From Roseomonas sp. (GTDB lineage Bacteria; Pseudomonadota; Alphaproteobacteria; Acetobacterales; Acetobacteraceae): a stretch of 32,680 nucleotides of DNA. Each line of letters starts with the position of its first letter. Position 1 is the first letter of the stretch. Below the pieces are notes generated by a model, which was not told the origin of the DNA, searched no databases, and was given only the letters and a program-made list of their open reading frames with translations. The stretch is from the NCBI GenBank assembly GCA_020249865.1, contig JADCEV010000133.1, forward strand, positions 1 through 32,680, written 5' to 3'. Both the position numbers and the translations under genes were made by a program. Of the stretch, positions 26,311 to 32,680 are shown piece after piece.

Positions 26311-26735
26311 GTACGCACCAATGCTTTGGCCGCTTGGTGAAGGCCACCAGCGGCCAAGGCTTGTATTCCATTACGGATGATGTGCGCGCCTGGGTTGCTC
26401 AGCAGGGAATTTCAAATGGCGTTCTGACGCTTTGGTGCCGCCATACCTCGGCATCCTTGCTGGTGCAGGCCAATGCCGATCCTGAAGTGCTGGCGGATCT
26501 TGAAGCCTTTTTCCTGCGCCTGGTGCCGGAAGGGCGCGGGCTTTACCGGCATGAGGATGAGGCGCTGGACAATATGCCCGCCCATATCCGCGCGGCGCTA
26601 ACGCAAACCAGCATCAGTATTCCGGTGCAGGAAGCGGCCCCGATGCTTGGGGAATTTCAGGAGATATACTTGTTTGAACATCGTCGAGGCGCGCCGGAGC
26701 GCAGCCTCGATTTGCATTTGATGGGAGAGGCTTAA
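26292..26735 (+). CDS. YjbQ/UPF0047 family protein
   Basis: 147 residues. Family hallmarks: GLYSITDDVRAWV, the LTLWCRHTSASLLVQANADPEVLADLEAFF core with the invariant HTSASL, NMPAHIRAALTQTSISIPV and the closing EIYLFEHR. Members form trimers around a metal site; a thiamine-phosphate synthase-like activity has been reported for some, but the cellular role is unsettled. Alignment to E. coli YjbQ requires residues near QCFGRL, so the start must be upstream of 26322; the only start codon there is TTG 26292, after a stop at 26274. That puts translation initiation inside a repeat hairpin with no visible ribosome site. Confidence 0.88.
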   Translation: MKRVTPCTHQCFGRLVKATSGQGLYSITDDVRAWVAQQGISNGVLTLWCRHTSASLLVQANADPEVLADLEAFFLRLVPEGRGLYRHEDEALDNMPAHIRAALTQTSISIPVQEAAPMLGEFQEIYLFEHRRGAPERSLDLHLMGEA

Positions 26736-26744
26736 AGAGGGCGC

Positions 26745-26797
26745 GTTCAAGCCGGTGGTTTTGGTCAAAATCGCCACTACTCAAAGGATGCTTGAAC
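26745..26797. terminator. Compound stem-loop between convergent genes
   Basis: An outer 8-bp perfect stem GTTCAAGC (26745-26752) / GCTTGAAC (26790-26797) encloses an inner hairpin in which GTGGTTTTG (26755-26763) pairs with CAAAA (26766-26770) and CCAC (26774-26777) across a 3-base bulge. It lies between yjbQ (plus) and the orphan gene (minus), so a two-way terminator is the simplest reading. It also marks the left edge of the AT-rich patch. Confidence 0.5.
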
Positions 26798-26860
26798 CAT
26801 CTGGATTGTCAGGTGAATACCATATTTATACATGCTGATTGCTTGCTATCCCCTCTGACA

Positions 26861-27286
26861 TCAAGGTTTTGAACAAAAGCGTTCTGCATGGTGAGAAAAT
26901 ATCCACGAGACGAATAAAAACCAAAGCGGAAGCCAAAGGAAAATTTGCCCCTTAACAGCCGCGTTCCATTTTTCCTTCGAAAGTATAATCCATTCATCGT
27001 TTAATTCACTCGGGGGGATCCTGGGTACGAAATCCAAGCGCATTCCAAGCTTCCATAGAACAAATTCTACCATATTGTAAAAGGTGCCAACATTAAGCCA
27101 AGTTATTACGATATAGATAAAGCCATAATAGTAGGGATTTTTTTGAAATTGAGATATGATATTCGGAAGAATCAGAGCAGCGCCGCATGTCCACGCCACC
27201 GCAACCATGTAAGTCAGAAGCGTGACAGTTACGCCAACGCCAATCCGAATTGCCACCAACTCACGGTCGGAGACTTGACGTTTCAC
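26861..27286 (-). CDS. Unrecognised three-helix membrane protein in AT-rich DNA
   Basis: 141 residues, GTG start with CGGAG 8 bases upstream. Three hydrophobic helices are evident: about 11-42, 52-79 (aromatic-rich, YYYGFIYIVITWLNVGTFY) and 113-131 (IFLWLPLWFLFVSW). Between the last two is a polar stretch with PRIPPSELNDEW. I recognise no family. Base composition is far lower in GC than every neighbour and the codons follow (TTT, ATA, AAA, TAT are frequent), which points to recent acquisition. It stands alone, convergent with yjbQ; the following 27287-27436 holds no gene that I can support. It could be an immunity-type or stress-related small membrane protein, but nothing in the sequence proves that. 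Confidence 0.7.
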   Translation of the reverse strand: MKRQVSDRELVAIRIGVGVTVTLLTYMVAVAWTCGAALILPNIISQFQKNPYYYGFIYIVITWLNVGTFYNMVEFVLWKLGMRLDFVPRIPPSELNDEWIILSKEKWNAAVKGQIFLWLPLWFLFVSWIFSHHAERFCSKP

Positions 27287-27436
27287 TGCAATGGCTCCGA
27301 CTTATCTTCACCAATCTTTGGTCTCGAACGCCAGCCCCCATCCTTACTAGCCTCGTATGGCACCACGCCTCATTCGCGGTAGCGGTACCAAAAGAAATGC
27401 AGAACCCTCGATCTCCATCTTACGGGCGAACCCTGA

Positions 27437-28318
27437 TCACTCCGCCGCTTGCGCGGAAGCCTGACCCTGCACGGTAAAGAAGCTCGCGGATTTGGGTTGT
27501 TGCGGCAATTCTACCCGGGTTTCCGTGATGCGTGCAAAGCGGGCCGGTTTGCCGCGAATAACCTCACCCTCATGCGTGCTGGGCATCGGGTTGCGCGCCA
27601 GCGGCACCGCATCGGCGGCGGTATAGACGCAAATATAAAGCCCGCGCGGCTTGGTGCCGGCATTGGGGGCGGAACCATGCGCAAGCTTGGTATGCATCAG
27701 GCAGACCGAACCCGCCGGGCCATAGCAGGGGATGCTTTGTGCCAGCAGCGCCTTTTCATCCGCATCCGAAACAGCGCCGGTGAAACGGTCCCCATCAAAC
27801 AGCGAATACATCGGACCCCTGTGCGAACCCGGCACAATGGTCAGCGCGCCATTGGTTTCATCCACATCATCCAGGAACAACAACGCGGTGATGATGTCGT
27901 CATTGGTATGCGGCGTATAGGCGAAGTCCTGATGGTACAGTACCTCGGTCTTGGCACCCATCAGCTTCAGATTGATCTTGCAATGATGGAATTTCACATC
28001 GGGGCCGATCAGTTCGGCCACCATTTCCGTCATGTCACTGTCACGCATCGCTTCCAGATAGGCGGGCGAGATATCGGATGGGTTATTGATCCGGCGCAGC
28101 GCCGGCTTTTCGGCGGAATGTTCCTTGCCCATGTCGAAACGCGGGCGGCCATCCACGCAGGGCGGGCCGAAGGGCTTTGTATGGGCGCGGCTTTCTTCCA
28201 CCCAGCCGGCGATCTCGGCCCGCAGCCGCGCAAGCAGCTCGGGCGTCACGGCATTCGGCACCACCAGGCAGCCATCGCGCCAGAAGGCATCCTTCTGTTC
28301 TTGCGTCAAAACACCCAT
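27437..28318 (-). CDS. Phytanoyl-CoA dioxygenase (PhyH) family oxygenase
   Basis: 293 residues, an Fe(II)/2-oxoglutarate dioxygenase of the PhyH family. The iron ligands are H129 and D131 (LYHQDFAY) and H214 (KLAHGSAPN); R225 (TKPRGLYI) should bind 2-oxoglutarate. NGALTIVPGSHRG is the usual strand after the first motif. Members hydroxylate diverse small molecules (for example phytanoyl-CoA, ectoine, secondary metabolites); the substrate here is open. GGAAG lies about 8 bases before the ATG. It is divergent from a Bug receptor gene 142 bases away, so a shared organic-acid regulon is possible. Confidence 0.92.
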   Translation of the reverse strand: MGVLTQEQKDAFWRDGCLVVPNAVTPELLARLRAEIAGWVEESRAHTKPFGPPCVDGRPRFDMGKEHSAEKPALRRINNPSDISPAYLEAMRDSDMTEMVAELIGPDVKFHHCKINLKLMGAKTEVLYHQDFAYTPHTNDDIITALLFLDDVDETNGALTIVPGSHRGPMYSLFDGDRFTGAVSDADEKALLAQSIPCYGPAGSVCLMHTKLAHGSAPNAGTKPRGLYICVYTAADAVPLARNPMPSTHEGEVIRGKPARFARITETRVELPQQPKSASFFTVQGQASAQAAE

Positions 28319-28460
28319 GATGCGTCTTCCTTTGCCAAATCGCCGCCAGACTTAAGCGCAAAATCCCTGCGCCGTCATCCCGGCCACGCAGCACCCGCTT
28401 GACCCAAAGCGGTCGGGCGGAAAACATTGAGGCCACAAACAAAACCGCCAAGGAAACCCC

Positions 28461-29444
28461 ATGACAGGAAAGCTCACCCGCCGCGCTGCCGGGGCGCTCG
28501 CGCTCTCAAGCCTTGCCACGCTACCGCAAGCCGCCCGGGCGCAGCAGGGCCGGCCGATCCGGCTTGTGGTGGGCTTTGCCGCAGGCGGGCCCACGGATGT
28601 GATCGCGCGTGTGCTGGGGCAGGAAATGCAGGGGCTGCTCGGCCAGCCCGTGGTGGTGGAAAACCGCGCCGGCGCCAATTCCCTGATCGCGACCGAAGGC
28701 GTCATGCGCGACCCGCCAGATGGGCAAAGCCTACTGGTGACGACGCTGGCCCATAGCGTGAATGCCATTCTGCTGCCCAATGCGCGCTATCGCCCGCTTG
28801 AGGATTTCGCGCCGGTTTCCCTGATTGCGACCCTGCCGCTGATCGCCGTGACGGCGACGAATTCACCCTATGCCAATATCGGCGCCGTGGTGGCGGCGGC
28901 CAAGGCGCGGCCTGGTTCGGTGACCTATGGGTCGGCCGGCAATGGCGGTTCGGCGCATCTCTCAGCCGCGCTGCTTGCCGTGATGACGCAGACGGAAATG
29001 ACCCATGTCCCCTTCCGAGGCAATGCGCCTGCGCTGGCCGAGGTAATGTCAGGCCGGCTTTCCTTCATGTTCTACCCCATGGTCGGCATTGCCGAGCATA
29101 TCCAGCGCGGCCAATTGCGCGGCCTGGCCGTCAGCACTGCGGAACGCCACCCGGATTTCCCGGATGTGCCCACCATGGCGGAAGCGGGCTTTGGCGGGTT
29201 TGAACGCTATATCCAGGGGGTTGGCCTTGTGGCACCTGCCGAAACGCCAGCGCCGGTGGTGGAGCGCCTGAACAATGCCGTCCGCACCGCACTCGCGAAG
29301 CCGGAGCTGAATGCGCGGCTCCGTTCGCTGGGCGCTGTGGTGGTGGGTTCAACGCCTGAGGAGTTTCGCGCCTTCTTGGTGGCCGATCTGGAACGCTGGC
29401 GGAGCCTAATCTCCGCCGCGCGGATCACGGCTGAGGCGGGGTGA
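28461..29444 (+). CDS. Bug-family (TctC-like) receptor, second copy
   Basis: 327 residues with an N-terminus MTGKLTRRAAGALALSSLA that carries a twin Arg before a weak hydrophobic core and an ARA cleavage site, so export by Tat is possible though the motif is imperfect. Mature features match the family: RPIRLVVGFAAGGPTDVIAR, VVVENRAGANS, YGSAGNGGSAHLSAALL, HVPFRGNAPALAEVMSG and FPDVPTMAEAG. It differs clearly from the other copy in this window. No TctA/TctB partner is adjacent. AAGGAAA precedes the ATG. Its last 20 bases overlap the convergent FkbM gene. Confidence 0.94.
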   Translation: MTGKLTRRAAGALALSSLATLPQAARAQQGRPIRLVVGFAAGGPTDVIARVLGQEMQGLLGQPVVVENRAGANSLIATEGVMRDPPDGQSLLVTTLAHSVNAILLPNARYRPLEDFAPVSLIATLPLIAVTATNSPYANIGAVVAAAKARPGSVTYGSAGNGGSAHLSAALLAVMTQTEMTHVPFRGNAPALAEVMSGRLSFMFYPMVGIAEHIQRGQLRGLAVSTAERHPDFPDVPTMAEAGFGGFERYIQGVGLVAPAETPAPVVERLNNAVRTALAKPELNARLRSLGAVVVGSTPEEFRAFLVADLERWRSLISAARITAEAG

Positions 29445-30186
29445 CCATCAGGCGCGCCGGTTCCAGGCTGGCATAGACATCGCCGCTATTGGCGCTGGCC
29501 GGCAGTGCCGCGATCCATGCCTGCATCGCCGCCGCATCACAGGGCGCGGGCAAGGCGAAGCTCAGGCTTTCCCCCAGGCTCGCCTGGAAATGCCGATAGC
29601 CAAGCGCGGCCAGCAGCCCCAGGCATTCGGCGGCCACATCGCGCTGGATGGTGGTGAATTCGAAGGAAAGCGCCCGCGGCGGGCGGCAAAGGCCACGCAG
29701 CGCCTCAGCTTCAAAACCCTCGATGTCCAGCTTGATGAAATGCGGCATGCCATGGGCGGCGATCAGCGCATCAAGGGTGGTCACGGGCAGGGTTTCGGCT
29801 TGGTCCCATTCCTGCCCCTCCCACCCCGGCGCACCGGCAGCGGCGGCAATGAAGGCAGGGCTGGCGGTCGCGACCGTTGGATTGGCGGTATTGAGCCGAA
29901 GTTCTGCCTTGCCCGCCTTGGCACCCACCAATTGCGACACCAGCGCAACGCCCGGATCACGCCGCAGCAATAGGCGCAAGACGCGGGCCAGGGCGGCTTG
30001 CGGTTCCACTGCTACCACACGCGCGCCAAGGCGCCGGAAACAGAGCATCCGGTCGCCGACATGCGCGCCGACATCGAAAGCGATGTCTCCTGAATCAAGG
30101 AAGCGCCGATAGAAGCCATCCAAGGCCGCGGCGCGGCCAGGCGCGTGGTAGATGCGCAGGCTCCGGCTGATGGCGGCTCGGTTCAC
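29425..30186 (-). CDS. FkbM-family SAM-dependent methyltransferase
   Basis: 253 residues. The SAM-binding loop FDVGAHVGDR starts at about residue 37, followed by VVAVEPQ (the acidic residue binding the ribose) and the family signature IKLDIEGFEAEALRG. FkbM proteins O-methylate sugars, polyketides or other small molecules; many are linked to surface glycans. The GTG start overlaps the VOC gene's stop by 4 bases (GTGA). As the third gene of the GST-VOC-FkbM operon it may act on the same small molecule as the other two, but this is only context. Confidence 0.88.
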   Translation of the reverse strand: MNRAAISRSLRIYHAPGRAAALDGFYRRFLDSGDIAFDVGAHVGDRMLCFRRLGARVVAVEPQAALARVLRLLLRRDPGVALVSQLVGAKAGKAELRLNTANPTVATASPAFIAAAAGAPGWEGQEWDQAETLPVTTLDALIAAHGMPHFIKLDIEGFEAEALRGLCRPPRALSFEFTTIQRDVAAECLGLLAALGYRHFQASLGESLSFALPAPCDAAAMQAWIAALPASANSGDVYASLEPARLMVTPPQP

Positions 30187-31067
30187 GAGAAAATCAGCGC
30201 CGCGCCGGCAGCGTATTCGGGCGGCACCATGATGCCTTCCGGCGCTTCCCGTGTGGGGATGCCGGCCAGGATGCGCCGGGCAGAGGCCGCACCATCGGCG
30301 GTACGCACTACCATTCCCGCCATGAAGGGGGAGGCCGGCGGCACCACCCCCGGCAGCACGGTGGCCAGCGCTTCCGGCGTCAGTACCCTGACGCGCGTTT
30401 CAAGCACCGGCGCCTTCGGCCCGGCGGCGCGCGCCGCGCCTGGCAGGCGGAGCAGAAAGCCCCCAGCCGGGTCCGGTTCCACCGGCAGGCCCGAAAGGCG
30501 CGAAAGCCGCGCGGCGGTTTCAGCCGGGTTGTCGGCGCTCAAGATGGCGGCTTCCAGAATTTCGGCGCCATTGGCGTGGTCCATCCAGCGATCCTGCCAG
30601 ACCAATTCGGGCGTGAGGTGCCGGATAAGCTGCACGCGGCCCTCGGGCGGGTCCGGGAAGGGCAGACGGGCAAAGCGCGCAATCGGTCCGCCCGCTTCCA
30701 CAGGTCGTTCCAGATAGGCAACGCCTGGAATATCAAGCCCCGCCGCGCGCAGCCGCGCCAGATTGGCTTCCTCATCCAGCATCGCGAGTGCCAGGATATG
30801 CATCCCCGGATAGCGCGCCAGGAAGGCGTTCAGGTTATTGTCAAACAGCGCCGGGTCCAGGATCGCGATCAGTTCGATATAGCCGTGCTTGAGGAAGGCA
30901 CAACGATTGCCGGAGCCGTATTTCTCGACCGGCAGATCAGGCCGCCGCCGCCCGCTTTGCTGCGCAATCGGTGAAAGCGTGAAGCCGAGCCTTTCATAGG
31001 CCGCGCATATCGGCGCCAGATCGCGCGCCGCGACGCCGAGATGATCAAGGGCAAGGGCGGTATTCAT
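30183..31067 (-). CDS. VOC (glyoxalase-like) superfamily protein
   Basis: 294 residues. It opens with LALDHLGVAARDLAPICAAYERLGF, the first strand and helix of a vicinal-oxygen-chelate domain with a possible metal ligand His9, and continues with CAFLKHGYIELIAI (Glu of the second ligand set). The single long chain fits the glyoxalase_3 type seen in soil proteobacteria, whose activity is not known. The start overlaps the GST stop by 4 bases; the stop overlaps the FkbM gene. Confidence 0.82.
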   Translation of the reverse strand: MNTALALDHLGVAARDLAPICAAYERLGFTLSPIAQQSGRRRPDLPVEKYGSGNRCAFLKHGYIELIAILDPALFDNNLNAFLARYPGMHILALAMLDEEANLARLRAAGLDIPGVAYLERPVEAGGPIARFARLPFPDPPEGRVQLIRHLTPELVWQDRWMDHANGAEILEAAILSADNPAETAARLSRLSGLPVEPDPAGGFLLRLPGAARAAGPKAPVLETRVRVLTPEALATVLPGVVPPASPFMAGMVVRTADGAASARRILAGIPTREAPEGIMVPPEYAAGAALIFS

Positions 31068-31720
31068 GCGGGATTCTCATAACGATCAAGCAACCATTCA
31101 GTGGGCTCCGCGGCGGCTTCATCATACCAGCGTGCGACCAAAGGATGCGCGCGGACCGCGGCCATATAGTGCTGCGAGGTTGAGGAAAGCGCTGGCTGCC
31201 AGGTGATGAAACGTGCCACCACCGGCGCATACATGGCATCCACCGCGCCGAATTCGGCACCCATCAGGAAAGGCCCGCCATGGGCGGCAATGGCTTCCGC
31301 CCAAATCGCTTCCACCCGCGCGATATCGGCAAGCGATTCCGGCGTGCGGCCACGCCCCGGAAAGCTGCGGCCCAAATTCATCGGCATCGCCATGCGCAGA
31401 TTGCGAAACCCGGCATGCATCTCAGCCGCGATGGACCGCGCATGGGCGCGCGCGCTGCGTTCCGCCGGCCAAAGCCTGGGCGCGATTTCGGCGCAATATT
31501 CGCAAATCGCCAAGCTCTCCCAAATCCGCGCGCCGCGATGTTCCAGATAAGGCACCATGCCGGCCGGCGTTGCGGTTTTAAGCGCGGTGGTCGCACCCCC
31601 GCCCGCGAGCGGGATCACCACTTCCTCAATATCAAGCCCGGCCAGATGCACGGCAAGCCAACCGCGCATGGACCAGGATGAATAACGCTTGGTGCCGATG
31701 ACAAGGCGGCCTTCGGGCAT
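31064..31720 (-). CDS. Glutathione S-transferase family protein
   Basis: 218 residues. The N-terminal thioredoxin-like domain has IGTKRYSSWSMRGWLAV, with the Ser cluster typical of the SSWSLR-type GSTs, GMVPYL with the cis-Pro, and IWESLAICEYCAE (the glutathione-binding E-S pair). The all-helical C-terminal domain follows from about residue 85. Activity is expected to be glutathione conjugation or related thiol chemistry in the cytoplasm. A strong ribosome site GGAGG lies before the ATG. It heads the operon GST-VOC-FkbM; glutathione and VOC enzymes are often paired in handling reactive carbonyls, which is suggestive only. Confidence 0.93.
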   Translation of the reverse strand: MPEGRLVIGTKRYSSWSMRGWLAVHLAGLDIEEVVIPLAGGGATTALKTATPAGMVPYLEHRGARIWESLAICEYCAEIAPRLWPAERSARAHARSIAAEMHAGFRNLRMAMPMNLGRSFPGRGRTPESLADIARVEAIWAEAIAAHGGPFLMGAEFGAVDAMYAPVVARFITWQPALSSTSQHYMAAVRAHPLVARWYDEAAAEPTEWLLDRYENPA

Positions 31721-31776
31721 GGGGGACCTCCTGCAATGATCGCCCCATTATGCCCTTGGCTGTAGCGGAGGGAAAC

Positions 31777-32680
31777 TCACCCCAGGCTTCGGCCCTTTTT
31801 CGCCTGCGCCAATTCCTGAGCACGCAATGCGATCCGCCCATGGATTTCATCCAGCTTGAGGCCCTGGCGCAGTACCGGCAAGCAGGCCAGATGGTCGTAT
31901 TCGCCCTTGGCACGCCCGGCTTCGAAATCCAGGAATAGCCCAGTCAGTGCCACATTGTTGAAGGCATGGCGATTGCCATCATCCAAATAGCTTTCGGACC
32001 ATGTGCCTTCTGACAACAACAGCCCATGCGCTTCCAATTCCAGGTGGAAGTAGCGCACGCGCCGGCACCAGACTTCCTGCACAATGCTGCTGCCATTCAC
32101 CAGGTGCTTCGCCGGGATCAGATGCCCATCAATCTCCCTCGCGTGATCCGGGCTGACGCGCAAATCGCGCGCCGGCATGCCGGGCGCGATGGCGCCTGCC
32201 TTGATCAGAATGGGCGCGGTTTTCGCTGCCATGGCCGCGTTGCGCGGCACGGCGATATCCATGAAGCCAACCCAGCGGAGTGGTTCAAACCCGGCCTGAC
32301 CATTGCGCATCGCCAGCACCATGTCCCCAGCGCGCAGGTTCTCCACCGCATCTTCGCCATTTGGGGTCACAATACGCGTGCCTGCGGCAAAGCACACCAC
32401 CTGCTCCCAGCCCTGCGTCCAGAGATTTGTGGTGACGCCACCGGCAACATGTTGATAGTTGATCCAGCCGCTGGCGGTTTCCCCTGAACTCCAGCCCACG
32501 CCCAGATCGAGGGTATCATTGCCAATCCCATTGCCGAAGATATTGTCCCCGTCGCCAATCAGCGTCTGACTGCCGCGGAAAGGGATATCTGTAGTCAGGA
32601 AGCTGTACCTATCAACTCCACCGCCAAAATCTAGCCAATCATTCCCACCACCGCCGGATAGCGTGTCAGAACCGTTACCA
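31777..32680 (-). CDS. RTX-repeat protein with C-terminal Hint domain, 5' end beyond window
   Basis: The frame is open from the right edge to a stop at 31777, about 300 residues. At the edge are RTX-type calcium-binding repeats (SDTLSGGGGNDWLDF). A linker (DNIFGNGIGNDTLDLGVGW) leads to the Hint domain, which begins with the catalytic Cys in VCFAAGTRIVTPNG and continues with ENLRAGDMVLAM, LRVSPDHAREIDGHLIPAKHLVNG and YLDDGNRHAFNN. Such Hint_2 domains occur at the C-terminus of secreted RTX-like proteins in Acetobacteraceae and Rhodobacterales, where self-cleavage of the chain is presumed. RTX proteins leave by type I secretion. A 56-base spacer with no gene separates it from GST. Confidence 0.85.
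   Translation of the reverse strand, partial: GNGSDTLSGGGGNDWLDFGGGVDRYSFLTTDIPFRGSQTLIGDGDNIFGNGIGNDTLDLGVGWSSGETASGWINYQHVAGGVTTNLWTQGWEQVVCFAAGTRIVTPNGEDAVENLRAGDMVLAMRNGQAGFEPLRWVGFMDIAVPRNAAMAAKTAPILIKAGAIAPGMPARDLRVSPDHAREIDGHLIPAKHLVNGSSIVQEVWCRRVRYFHLELEAHGLLLSEGTWSESYLDDGNRHAFNNVALTGLFLDFEAGRAKGEYDHLACLPVLRQGLKLDEIHGRIALRAQELAQAKKGRSLG

Noticed and set aside
32148-32164. Apparent third copy of the hairpin core (CGTGATCC)
   Set aside because: Lies inside the Hint coding region and shares only the eight-base core with no matching partner arm, so a chance match.
1-32680. Possible novel defence or mobile system
   Set aside because: No nucleases, toxin-antitoxin pairs, integrases, transposases, CRISPR repeats or attachment-site duplications are visible; most genes are recognisable core or transport functions.

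Overview
The window reads as chromosomal DNA from a high-GC alphaproteobacterium, most likely of the Acetobacteraceae (Roseomonas-like). The pointers are a ChpT-type histidine phosphotransferase, a DUF3553 protein, a phasin, two orphan Bug-family (TctC-like) periplasmic receptors, a ClpS-ClpA pair and an RTX/Hint protein. This assignment rests on gene content and is not proven. Coding density is high, and many neighbouring genes overlap by 1-8 bases (ATGA, GTGA, TGATG), so translational coupling is common.

Layout. 1-5941 (minus strand) is a chemotaxis-type operon, chpT-cheA-cheW-cheY-cheB-cheR; cheR runs off the left edge. CheA is a hybrid with a receiver domain at its C-terminus. 5982-11251 (plus) holds DUF3553, a TauE/SafE permease, moaA, a small membrane protein, a nitrilase-family amidase, nadK and an MFS transporter. 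11243-16832 (minus) is a complete dipeptide/oligopeptide ABC importer (binding protein, two permeases, two ATPases), ending with a previously easy-to-miss 37-residue lipoprotein. 17050-21136 holds an EamA-type exporter (minus), then a Bug receptor, a 2-hydroxyacid dehydrogenase and a WecA/MraY-family phosphoglycosyl transferase (plus). 21138-22328 (minus) is a D,D-carboxypeptidase with a long low-complexity tail. 22674-26735 (plus) is phasin, clpS, clpA and yjbQ. 26745-27436 is a short AT-rich patch with an unrecognised three-helix membrane protein. 27437-32680 holds a PhyH-type dioxygenase, a second Bug receptor, a GST-VOC-FkbM operon and the C-terminal part of an RTX/Hint protein cut by the right edge.

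Most of the window is ordinary housekeeping and accessory metabolism, and I see no defence system, prophage, CRISPR array, insertion sequence, tRNA or rRNA. The most interesting signals are: (1) a 32-nt hairpin present twice, on either side of clpS-clpA, with one compensatory base-pair change between copies, and with the only plausible yjbQ start codon lying in one of them; (2) linkage of the CtrA-pathway phosphotransferase ChpT to a hybrid CheA; (3) the AT-rich orphan gene bounded by a compound stem-loop; and (4) a cluster of TGCA/GCAGC elements over the phasin promoter that resembles a PhaR operator region.
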